A program made the position numbers and the translations under genes. Under the pieces are notes generated by a model. The model was given only the letters and a program-made list of their open reading frames with translations. It made no database searches and was not told the origin of the DNA. Below, piece after piece: positions 21,572 through 28,252 of a stretch of DNA of 28,252 nt. This stretch comes from a virus, in the IMG/VR virus record IMGVR_UViG_3300037010_000944, positions 1 through 28,252 of that record; one strand, given 5' to 3'. The first letter of the stretch is position 1. The number at the start of each line of letters is the position of its first letter.

Positions 21572-22109
21572 ATGATAATCAGAGATAGAATAGAGGAGGA
21601 AGGTTCACATAAATTTAAAATTTATGTGGACCTTTGAAAAACTTGATGGAGTAATGGTTGACTTTAGCAAATTTGCTGAAGAAGTGATCGGACACCATCC
21701 CAAAGATTGGGAGATGGACAGAAACGTAAAAAAATCATTTTGGAAAGGAGTGGACAAGTGGGTTAAGGATGGTAATAAGTTTTTTGAACTTATGGATCCA
21801 ATGCCAGATGCTTTTCATTTGTGGGCATATATTGAAAAATATCACCCTACTATATTATCAGCTACTGGACACACCAGACACGCTGAAATAGAGAAAAGAA
21901 ATTGGGTACACAATCATTTAGGACCATCTGTTCCAGTTATTTTAACTGTTGCTGCTGCAGATAAGGCTAATTACATAACACATGACAAGTGTATATTGAT
22001 TGACGACCGTATGAAAGCAATTGCGCCTTGGAGAGACAGAGGCGGAATTGGTATTTTACACACAAGTGCACTAGATACAATTGCACAGCTTATTGAATTG
22101 GGATTATAG
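21572..22109 (+). CDS. HAD-family 5'(3')-deoxynucleotidase-like gene with 10-nt interruption in the DxDG motif
   Basis: ATG at 21572-21574 lies 7 nt after AAGGA. The first 21 codons end IYVDL, then TGA (21635-21637). The +1 frame resumes DGVMVDFSKF and runs 154 residues to the TAG at 22107. That part is typical of phage NT5C-like HAD phosphatases: a TGHTRH motif with Thr/Ser after strand 2, a Lys in AAADKANY, and the metal-site ILIDDR. Skipping 10 nt (CTT at 21632 to CTT at 21642) restores IYVDLDGVMVDF, including nucleophile Asp20 and Asp22, in a 175-residue product. The alternative ATG at 21624 has its SD about 20 nt away, lies in a stem, and lacks the nucleophile. It is either recoded by ribosome bypassing or a recent pseudogene. 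Confidence 0.7.
21599..21644 (+). other. Candidate translational bypass element with upstream stem
   Basis: An inverted repeat with 18-nt arms (21599-21616 and 21618-21635, two G-U pairs if RNA) ends at the take-off codon. CTT (21632-21634) is followed by TGA, and an identical CTT (21642-21644) precedes the resuming frame. The matched-codon and stop layout is like that of T4 gene 60, on a much smaller scale. Confidence 0.5.
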
Positions 22110-22110
22110 C

Positions 22111-22500
22111 ATGGGATATATAGCGTTTGAATTAGATGAACAATCCAGAACTAAAATATTGGACTATTTTGCCCCAGCTCATCCAGATGTTATAGGTCAC
22201 CACATTACACTTGAGTTTGGAGTGCCTGAACCAACTAAGGAAAAGTGGAAGGAACTACACAAAAAATACGCAACAGCTAAGATCACTGGGGTTGCACAAA
22301 ATGAAAAGGCAAAAGCATTAACCGTGTCATTTGACGGAAATGAGCGTAGGGATGATGGGAAATATTTTCACATCACACTTTCAATTGATAGATCATCGGG
22401 AGTTAAACCAGTATATTCCAACCAATTATTGGTGGATGAACCAATATGGAATGTTGGATTAATTGTTTTTGTTACTGGAACTGTTAAATTTTTCAAATAA
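22111..22500 (+). CDS. 2H phosphoesterase (HxT/HxT) protein
   Basis: The 129-residue product starts at ATG 22111-22113, one base after the HAD stop; the upstream frame extension overlaps HAD and has no RBS. Two H-x-T motifs define the 2H phosphoesterase superfamily: HHITLEFGV (His31, Thr33) and FHITLSID (His87, Thr89), spaced as expected for the two-lobed fold. Members hydrolyse 2',3'-cyclic phosphates, ligate RNA 2'-5', or, as T4 Acb1 (gp57B), cleave cyclic oligonucleotides to block CBASS immunity. Which of these applies cannot be told from motifs. Coupling to a HAD phosphatase may suggest nucleotide or RNA-end processing. Confidence 0.75.
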   Translation: MGYIAFELDEQSRTKILDYFAPAHPDVIGHHITLEFGVPEPTKEKWKELHKKYATAKITGVAQNEKAKALTVSFDGNERRDDGKYFHITLSIDRSSGVKPVYSNQLLVDEPIWNVGLIVFVTGTVKFFK

Positions 22501-22525
22501 AAAGGGGGCCTAGGCCCCCTTTTTT
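22501..22525. terminator. Bidirectional terminator between convergent genes
   Basis: GGGGGC-CTAG-GCCCCC (22504-22519) is flanked by A-run and T6, giving a U-tail in both directions. The T-run overlaps the stop codon of the topoisomerase medium-subunit gene. It ends the plus-strand HAD/2H unit and the minus-strand topoisomerase unit. Confidence 0.9.
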
Positions 22526-23867
22526 AATACTTTCCTTTGGTGTATTTCTGTAGTACTTCATTCAACTCTTGCATGTATATTTCTCGTTGCCTATCTTTGC
22601 TTCCAATGATATTTTCATATTCTAGCTTAAGAGTATTTGCTTCCTCTAATAACCTTAATGTTTTAGTATATTCATCTTTTGTAAATCTGTACACCGGCAA
22701 ATCTGCAATATAATCAATATACACCACACCAATTTCTACAAGAAGTTCTTTCAATTCAGACCGAGATTGGGTCTTTTTTGATATCCCTCCTATGTTATTA
22801 TCGATAGCAGTAATTATGTCTTTATATTTTTGAATATCTACTTCTAATAGCGATAATAAGCGTAAATATCTGTCTACATAGAATGCCAATCTCCATTTTG
22901 TAAATCTAGCTAATAAATCTAAAGGCGTTAAATTTAACACCGCTGAATGATTAAAATCTAACACATTAAGATTCTCAATGTGTCGCACAGTCAACCCTAA
23001 TAACAGTAGTAATGATTCATTGGTATGAGTAGCCAAATATCCTTTGTGGAATTTTACAGTAATGTTAACAGTGTCTCGTGAACCATCTGTATAGTCCACA
23101 ATATTACCTTTTTCGTATTCACTTTCGAGTTTTGAAATTACTTTTTTGTGAGTTTGTCCATATGGTATCTTGTCAATTAATACTGTGGTAGCTGTTAATA
23201 TTTTTACATTCCCACTAAAATAATACGCAATACCTCCATCGGTAATTATAGAATCATGAGCAGTGTTATCTGATGGAGTAAACTCTGGAAATATTTCATC
23301 CAAGTCTTCAACACTCGTCCCTTGTAATATTTTTAATTGAGCTCGGATAATATCTCCCAAGTCTCTAGGTAAAATATTTGTGGCAAATCCAACTGCAATA
23401 CCTTCTGCTGGATTTACCAACGCTAGTGGTACTAGTGGTAGAAAATGTTTTGGTTCTTTTTCTGTACTATCGTAGTTATCCACCATTGGAACAATTTCAA
23501 TATCTCGCATTACAACATCTTTAGTGAAAGCAGATAATGTTACAGAGGTATATCTGGATGCACCATAAGCAGTGGCATCCAATAAAGTTCCAAATGCACC
23601 AGTTCCTTTAAATAAAGGTATATTATTACCATACGGTGCAGTAATTGTGTTTATTGAACCATCAGGGGCATCATGTGGATGAATCGGCAAGGTAGCTCCT
23701 GCTAATGTAGCAGATTTCCATTTGTGTCTATCTCTAGCTGTCCATAGCACTCTTCTTGCTCCTGATTTTAATCCATCAGTAATAGATGGAATTGCTCTCA
23801 TTTGCATTACAAAGAGTGCATATTCTCTTCGTTGTTGGTTAATATATTCTGAACTTGTCCCTGTCAT
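22524..23867 (-). CDS. 52: Type II DNA topoisomerase medium subunit (T4 gp52-like)
   Basis: A 447-residue protein (T4 gp52 is 442) that supplies the DNA-breaking ParC/GyrA-type core. The catalytic tyrosine is Tyr106 in YGASRYTSVTLS, preceded by the conserved DGLKSGARRVLW near 31-42 and FKGTGAFGTLLDA. Residues 155-180 (VNPAEGIAVGFATNILPRDL) match the type IIA tower entry. There is no GyrA-type C-terminal wrapping domain. The C-terminal 100 residues are helical/coiled. AGGTG lies near the ATG. It is 10 nt from the upstream metallophosphoesterase, in a unit with the large subunit, so both subunits are probably made together. Confidence 0.93.
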   Translation of the reverse strand: MTGTSSEYINQQRREYALFVMQMRAIPSITDGLKSGARRVLWTARDRHKWKSATLAGATLPIHPHDAPDGSINTITAPYGNNIPLFKGTGAFGTLLDATAYGASRYTSVTLSAFTKDVVMRDIEIVPMVDNYDSTEKEPKHFLPLVPLALVNPAEGIAVGFATNILPRDLGDIIRAQLKILQGTSVEDLDEIFPEFTPSDNTAHDSIITDGGIAYYFSGNVKILTATTVLIDKIPYGQTHKKVISKLESEYEKGNIVDYTDGSRDTVNITVKFHKGYLATHTNESLLLLLGLTVRHIENLNVLDFNHSAVLNLTPLDLLARFTKWRLAFYVDRYLRLLSLLEVDIQKYKDIITAIDNNIGGISKKTQSRSELKELLVEIGVVYIDYIADLPVYRFTKDEYTKTLRLLEEANTLKLEYENIIGSKDRQREIYMQELNEVLQKYTKGKY

Positions 23868-23877
23868 ATTACACCTA

Positions 23878-24579
23878 TTATAAATTAGTTTGATTTTTTG
23901 GGTTTAGATACGCATGGGCAACATCCACAACATCTTTCATATTTTTTGGTGTATAATTAGTGTGTTCCACACATACATTTATATTCCATGGCATTAAAGT
24001 GTGTTGATGAATATGACCATGAACATTAACACAACCAGGAGGGACATTGTCCAATGGATAATGTGTCAATAATAATTGATAGTCCACATCAACATCTTGA
24101 ACTGTAATAGTCATACATGAAAATTGTTCATCAAATTTCAAATTGTTTAATTTTCCTTTATTGTCCATATCATGATTGCCAATCACATGAATCTTGTGTC
24201 CTGGAATTTTTTGCAAGATTTGATTCATACCAGACACGTCACCAAATGTAATATCTCCACACCAAATAACAATATCATTTGCTTGAACTGTATTGATATA
24301 ATTACCTATCAAACACTTGTTCATTAAATCCACTGATGGAAATGGTCGCCCCGAATACTTAATAATATTCTTGTGGTTAATATGAATGTCACTCCAAATC
24401 CAAACCTGTCTTCCGTCTGTTGTTTTTCCGTTGTTATCGATGATAAGGGGTACATCTGTTATTGGTGGTATATTCCAATGTTCTGGGTTCCTTGCTTTTC
24501 GTCTTCCACCGTGTGTTACATCAGGAAGTTCTAAATCCAAAATATAATGAGCCAATAGTGTAGTATTTGTAAATTTCAT
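23878..24579 (-). CDS. Calcineurin-like metallophosphoesterase
   Basis: A 233-residue protein with all five phosphoesterase motifs: SDIHINH (Asp64, His66), CGDITFG (Asp109), GNHD (Asn135, His136), a THYPL His173 and HGHIHQH (His187, His189). A basic N-terminal extension (GGRRKARNPEHW) precedes the domain. Such phage enzymes resemble the UDP-2,3-diacylglucosamine/YfcE-type superfamily. The substrate could be a nucleotide or phosphodiester and is not known. It lies between the two topoisomerase subunit genes with short gaps (10 and 17 nt), implying co-expression. GAGG precedes the ATG by 9 nt. Confidence 0.87.
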   Translation of the reverse strand: MKFTNTTLLAHYILDLELPDVTHGGRRKARNPEHWNIPPITDVPLIIDNNGKTTDGRQVWIWSDIHINHKNIIKYSGRPFPSVDLMNKCLIGNYINTVQANDIVIWCGDITFGDVSGMNQILQKIPGHKIHVIGNHDMDNKGKLNNLKFDEQFSCMTITVQDVDVDYQLLLTHYPLDNVPPGCVNVHGHIHQHTLMPWNINVCVEHTNYTPKNMKDVVDVAHAYLNPKNQTNL

Positions 24580-24596
24580 GTTTTAATTCCTCTATT

Positions 24597-26501
24597 TTAT
24601 TCTATAATAGTTGTGAGCCACGCTTTTCTTAAATCGGCATTTTTACCAAATAACAATTCCATTACCTCTTTCATTTTGCCATCATCCACAAACGGTATGA
24701 CTGATTTCTCGATGTCTCCTAGTATCATTTCCCAATCTACTTTTGACATACTACCCAAACCTTTCATGTATGTAATTTCCCAACCCTTGTACTTGGTTTT
24801 TACTTTTTCATAATCAGATTGTGTTGTAAAATGTATTCTTTTTCCACCCTTTGAAGCAACAACGTTTGGTGCAACTAATCTATAAAAGATAGGAGGGCAG
24901 TTTGGGTCAAATAATTCAGGCCAAAATTTAAAAAACAAACAAGCAAGTAGTGTAAAAATATCGTCACCATCTCTATCAGCATCTGTTGCAGGGATAATAT
25001 ATCCATAGTTTAACTTACTTCTATCAGCAGGTTTTCCTGGTGTAAGACCTATTACTGCTAATAACTCTGTAATTTTGCCCATCTTCAATGCTTGAGCTGG
25101 TGTACAATCCCACACATTGTTGATCTTCCCTGTCAATGCGAATGCTGCAATTGTGTTTGGGTCTCTTGCTTCTGATATTTGAGATTTTGCTGACAACCCT
25201 TCCGTAATTAACAGTCTACATAGTTTGCGGTCAGTGCTAGTAGCATCCAACAATCCATCAACTTTAATGCGTTTGCGTAGTTGTTTTTCATGAGCGCCAA
25301 TAGCTTTTGAATTTTCATTAAGGTGATGTCGGTCATTAGCTCGAGCTAACACCTCTTCTAACCAAACATTGGTTGTTTTTGCAAACGTTTTCCAACTAGA
25401 ATCCACAGCACTTGTGAATTCTTTTCTCATATCAGGACCAGTTAATCTAGTCTTTGATTGACTGTCATACTCAGGGTTTTTAACCTTCAAATTAGCCAAC
25501 ACCAACAACCCTTTTCGAATATCATTTCTGGTAATTTCAGCTTTTAATTTTTTAGCTTCTTTTAATAAATGATTTCCTACTCTATCAAATAGAACATTGA
25601 AAAATTGTGTGTTACACTTTCCACCATCAAATAACAATGAACTATTGACCCAAGTAAACATTTGCTCATCAATCCCATCATGGCCATTGCATATAATATA
25701 AATATCCCCGTGAACATTTTCATCATTTACACTAAAAGTAAAAGTATCTTTTCCTACTGCAATCCTATCAATATACTCTTGTACACCTCGTTTATAACGA
25801 AACTTTTCTCCATTGTATTCAACACTTATATTTGGATTTGTCATCGCAATTTCAACTGCTCTATTGCGAATTAAATTGTCCGGTAGTGATATATCCGAAA
25901 ACACCAACGGATCTAGTTGAAAGCTTAATTCTGTTCCTGTGGTCTTTGCAACCAACTCAGTAATTTTAGGCCTTGATGCTTTATTTGCACCATCAACAAA
26001 TTTCTGGTAGTATTTTTTATTGTCTCGATGTATGGTAATATCTAATTCAGAGCAACAAAAGTTTGTACAAGCTGCGCCCACTCCATTCATACCCTGGACA
26101 CCTATTTGCTTATCTTCAGTAAAGTTTCTACCCGAACGTAATGAACTAAACACTACTTCTGGAGTAAATTTCCCAGAACTATGCTTATCAATAGGTACAC
26201 CTCGACCATTATCACCAATTGTGTATTTTCCTGTTTCAGGTGATGCTTGAATTTTCAACAACTTAACCTTGGAAGAAATCTGGGCAAATTCATCCAAACT
26301 ATTATCAACGATTTCACCGAATGCCTTATACACCGCTGGTATAAATGTAACATCTTCAATTTGTAATACTGGGCTAGATAACAATGGTATAGAAAATGTG
26401 GTTGGATTGCCACTACCGAAGTATACAGGGTTGCGTAATCTAACATGCTCTCTATCGGTTAATATTTTTATATCTTCTGATGTATATGTTTTTTCTTTCA
26501 T
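24597..26501 (-). CDS. 39: Type II DNA topoisomerase large subunit, gp39 and gp60 regions in one gene
   Basis: A 634-residue protein covering both T4 gp39 (516) and gp60 (about 160). The GHKL ATPase has the N-box EIVDNSLDEFA (Glu63, Asn66), DNGRGVP at 97-103 and GVQGMNGVGAA at 134-144. A QSKTRLTG segment with the conserved Lys of the transducer domain is at 348-355. The TOPRIM domain has TEGLSAKS (Glu434) and DADRDGDD (507-514), so the metal site is intact. T4 splits this protein near the TOPRIM domain, with a 50-nt bypass in gene 60. Here it is continuous. The SD AGGAG is about 11 nt before the ATG. Confidence 0.94.
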   Translation of the reverse strand: MKEKTYTSEDIKILTDREHVRLRNPVYFGSGNPTTFSIPLLSSPVLQIEDVTFIPAVYKAFGEIVDNSLDEFAQISSKVKLLKIQASPETGKYTIGDNGRGVPIDKHSSGKFTPEVVFSSLRSGRNFTEDKQIGVQGMNGVGAACTNFCCSELDITIHRDNKKYYQKFVDGANKASRPKITELVAKTTGTELSFQLDPLVFSDISLPDNLIRNRAVEIAMTNPNISVEYNGEKFRYKRGVQEYIDRIAVGKDTFTFSVNDENVHGDIYIICNGHDGIDEQMFTWVNSSLLFDGGKCNTQFFNVLFDRVGNHLLKEAKKLKAEITRNDIRKGLLVLANLKVKNPEYDSQSKTRLTGPDMRKEFTSAVDSSWKTFAKTTNVWLEEVLARANDRHHLNENSKAIGAHEKQLRKRIKVDGLLDATSTDRKLCRLLITEGLSAKSQISEARDPNTIAAFALTGKINNVWDCTPAQALKMGKITELLAVIGLTPGKPADRSKLNYGYIIPATDADRDGDDIFTLLACLFFKFWPELFDPNCPPIFYRLVAPNVVASKGGKRIHFTTQSDYEKVKTKYKGWEITYMKGLGSMSKVDWEMILGDIEKSVIPFVDDGKMKEVMELLFGKNADLRKAWLTTIIE

Positions 26502-26515
26502 CTAGTTTTATTCTC

Positions 26516-26752
26516 CTAATTGCGGGAAGTGGCTTGTTGAGCTGCTATTAGCCTCTCAACATCATCCATTGCAAAATTTAAAGCACTTAATAATTGCAAT
26601 ACTGTTTGCCCAGCAGGCATCTGCCGGAGTATATTAAGTTTATCCAGAATTAAACCTTGTTGAGTACCAAGTTGTGTAACATTCATAGTATCCCACAAAT
26701 CTGTTCTTATATTAACTTCCCAATCTTCTTTTTTTATTTGTTCATATTCCAT
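26516..26752 (-). CDS. Small hypothetical protein between primase and topoisomerase
   Basis: The 78-residue helical protein begins MEYEQIKKEDWEV and ends AQQATSRN. Its AAGGA SD lies in the last codons of the primase gene and its ATG is 2 nt past the primase stop, so translation is coupled. The sequence (TQQGLILDKLNILRQMPAG) suggests a helical bundle. No family is recognised. Placement in the replication unit hints at an accessory factor, which is inference. Confidence 0.65.
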   Translation of the reverse strand: MEYEQIKKEDWEVNIRTDLWDTMNVTQLGTQQGLILDKLNILRQMPAGQTVLQLLSALNFAMDDVERLIAAQQATSRN

Positions 26753-26754
26753 TA

Positions 26755-27786
26755 TTATGTTCCTTTTTCACAATATAAATTTATTACTACCTTGGCTAAA
26801 TTACCCGAAACAGTATTCTGCATAATGGTACGTAATGTGTATAATAATCCATGCTTTCGAATAGAATCATTAACATCTTTGCAATCGTCACTTTTATCTA
26901 ATGTACTTATACTCCACCCCAAGTCAATTGCTTGTTCAGCTAAAATATGCCCTGACCCATACCTATCCGGTATTACTACTTTAGGTCTTCGAGATTTGTT
27001 TAACCACGTGATTTGGGATTTTGTTAATTTGTTGCCAAAAATTGCGACTCCTGATAATGCAGATGCATCAAACCAACCTTCTACAACATATAATGGATCC
27101 GTGTTGTACCCTTGTATTTGATCATACCCATACATTACATTATCCCTAGCTACTGATGCACTCAAATATTTCTTTTGGTGCAAATCTGTTAAATCCCTAC
27201 CTTGATAGAATATTAATTTGTTGTCTTTATATATTGGAATGATTAGTCGTCCGTACCATCTGGCATTAAGAACATGCTGTTGGTGCTTTACACAATGAAA
27301 TGGATAAGTTTTCCAATCGATCCCTCTGTTGGCTAAGTATTCAATAGAATACTGACACCAATCATCATCGGGATCATCCACTAATGGATAAAAGAAAGGT
27401 AGTAACGGGATTTCATCCGGCTCAATAGATTGATAAACAGATACAGCTTTAGAATATTCACCTGTAAGGGCGTCGAGAGTTAGTTTCCCCCAATCCACCT
27501 TAAGGATACCAAATGATTCAAATACTTCCACCATATTTTTTGATGGATTTTTATTTTCAGTTGGCTCATATACTGCAACATGTCCACAATTAAAACAATT
27601 ATATGTTCCACCATGTTCTGTAAACACAAATGCAGCTCGTTTACCTTTTTTACCATGGTCATTGCATACCTTACACAATACAGGATACCATCCCTTAGCA
27701 CTTGGAGGGTCTAAGTGTATATGTTGAGTGATTATTTGTTCAAATAGATTATTAGAAGAATCAACTGTTGACGGCTTCCTATCCAT
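26755..27786 (-). CDS. 61: DNA primase, DnaG-type (T4 gp61-like)
   Basis: A 343-residue protein, matching T4 gp61 (342). An N-terminal zinc-binding domain has Cys38-x2-Cys41 and Cys64-x2-Cys67 (VLCKVCNDHG; YNCFNCGH) for template recognition. The RNA-polymerase core follows, with RLIIPIYKDNKLIFYQGRDL, VMYGYDQIQGYN and a TOPRIM segment YVVEGWFDASAL (Glu236, Asp240). The second TOPRIM acid motif reads VIPDRYGSGH, an altered DxD with a single Asp274. It would act with the gp41-like helicase. A strong sigma70-like promoter lies upstream. The SD is GGAG about 6 nt before the ATG. Confidence 0.9.
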   Translation of the reverse strand: MDRKPSTVDSSNNLFEQIITQHIHLDPPSAKGWYPVLCKVCNDHGKKGKRAAFVFTEHGGTYNCFNCGHVAVYEPTENKNPSKNMVEVFESFGILKVDWGKLTLDALTGEYSKAVSVYQSIEPDEIPLLPFFYPLVDDPDDDWCQYSIEYLANRGIDWKTYPFHCVKHQQHVLNARWYGRLIIPIYKDNKLIFYQGRDLTDLHQKKYLSASVARDNVMYGYDQIQGYNTDPLYVVEGWFDASALSGVAIFGNKLTKSQITWLNKSRRPKVVIPDRYGSGHILAEQAIDLGWSISTLDKSDDCKDVNDSIRKHGLLYTLRTIMQNTVSGNLAKVVINLYCEKGT

Positions 27787-27794
27787 ACGCTCTC

Positions 27795-27843
27795 CAATAT
27801 TGATATAAAATACAATTATACATCAATATTGAATAAACTTCAA
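27795..27843 (-). promoter_or_regulatory. Sigma70-like primase promoter with flanking inverted repeats
   Basis: On the minus strand TTGAAG (27838-27843) and TATAAT (27815-27820) are 17 bp apart. CAATATTGAT (27795-27804) and ATCAATATTG (27822-27831) flank the -10 box as perfect 10-bp inverted repeats, each containing the self-palindrome CAATATTG. As the RNA would start near 27808, both arms cannot be in the mRNA, so a DNA operator is more likely than an RNA hairpin. Confidence 0.6.
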
Positions 27844-27851
27844 CTTTCTTA

Positions 27852-28252
27852 CTATTCTGATGAATTGTTCTCTATATAATCCATTAGTTTTGTGTATATC
27901 AACCGTTGATATCTTTTCCACTGTTGAAGTTTGTATTTTTGGAATTTTGGATTGTCAGTTGGAGCTAGTAACACCGATTTCATTTTATCAAACCGTTGAA
28001 CTATGCCAAAACTTTTGTTAAGACCTAACGTGCCTTTGGTGCTAATATTATTCAATACCTGTTTAATAATATCTGTTGGATGGCCTCTATCCTCTGCCCA
28101 CCAAATTAAACCAGATACAATATTTTGCGAATGTGCTTCAATCTCCACTTGCTGACTTAAGTATTTTTCCTGATCACCACTCCCCCCTGCTGACTTTATA
28201 AGGTGCTTATCTGTTGAGGTGAGGGTGTGTTGGTTGTTGCTGCGTTGGGACT
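27852..28252 (-). CDS. C-terminal part of a hypothetical protein (5' end outside window)
   Basis: The frame is open from the TAA at 27852-27854 to the right edge with no stop, giving 132 visible residues. The GTG at 28146-28148 is an internal codon and has no good SD. The visible part begins with a Ser/Thr/Asn-rich stretch, then GGSGDQEKYLSQQVEIEAHSQNIVSGLI. The EKY...EIEAHSQNIV pattern is like a block I recall from phage proteins of unknown function. The C-terminus is helical and basic (KLQQWKRYQRLIYTKLMDYI). No function can be given. Confidence 0.65.
   Translation of the reverse strand, partial: SQRSNNQHTLTSTDKHLIKSAGGSGDQEKYLSQQVEIEAHSQNIVSGLIWWAEDRGHPTDIIKQVLNNISTKGTLGLNKSFGIVQRFDKMKSVLLAPTDNPKFQKYKLQQWKRYQRLIYTKLMDYIENNSSE

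Noticed and set aside
21632-21640. prfB-like +1 programmed frameshift at CTT TGA in the HAD gene
   Set aside because: A +1 shift would also join the frames, but it gives DLEKLDG, which destroys the DxDG motif, and no SD-like stimulator lies 3 nt before CTT. Bypass or mutation explains the sequence better.
1-28252. CRISPR arrays, tRNA or rRNA genes, insertion sequences
   Set aside because: No regularly spaced repeats, no tRNA cloverleaf pattern and no transposase-like frames were seen. The only mobile genes are homing endonucleases and the intein.

Overview
This window is most likely a piece of an AT-rich, double-stranded DNA tailed phage that is a distant relative of T4. It encodes recognisable counterparts of many T4 replication and nucleotide-metabolism proteins: DNA polymerase gp43, sliding clamp gp45, RNase H, helicase gp41, primase gp61, topoisomerase gp39/60 and gp52, dCMP deaminase, NrdA/NrdB and a DsbA-like protein. 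It also carries exact copies of the T4-type late promoter TATAAATA, sigma70-like early promoters with strong Shine-Dalgarno (SD) sites, and several homing endonucleases. A Gram-negative host is likely (sigma70-type promoters, an exported RlpA-like protein). The host species cannot be read from the sequence.

Layout. 1-887 (minus): spike-tip PAAR protein fused to a peptidoglycan amidase domain, cut by the window edge. 941-6621 (minus): RNase H, a conserved hypothetical, sliding clamp, DUF488-like protein, DNA polymerase and DsbA-like protein. 6740-10624 (minus): exported RlpA-like protein, degenerate 2OG oxygenase fold, RimB/retropepsin-like protein and three small or low-complexity probable late proteins. 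10672-14244 (minus): helicase gp41 and four unknown or structural-type genes. 14468-20651 (plus): dCMP deaminase, NrdA, then NrdB broken into two genes by a split intein with a GIY-YIG endonuclease gene between the halves, then a Vsr-like endonuclease. 20675-21506 (minus): decayed GIY-YIG endonuclease pseudogene. 21572-22500 (plus): HAD 5'-nucleotidase-like gene with a disrupted catalytic motif, and a 2H phosphoesterase. 22524-28252 (minus): topoisomerase medium subunit, metallophosphoesterase, fused topoisomerase large subunit, a small gene, primase and a truncated gene.

Most notable signals. (1) The HAD gene is interrupted exactly inside its DxDG motif by 10 nt. Two identical CTT codons flank the gap and a TGA stop follows the first. 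A ribosome hop from CTT to CTT would restore a perfect DLDG motif. An 18-nt-arm inverted repeat runs into the take-off site, and a decayed homing endonuclease lies just upstream. This recalls T4 gene 60 bypassing beside mobA. (2) nrdB is fractured by a split intein at its second diiron ExxH motif, with a free-standing GIY-YIG gene in the gap. (3) At four places a TATAAATA promoter is embedded in or just after the 5' arm of a hairpin whose 3' arm covers the SD or whose stem covers the start codon. Read-through RNA from upstream early genes should therefore be untranslatable, and only RNA started at the late promoter should be translated. Early and late genes are interleaved on the same strand here, so such a device makes sense.
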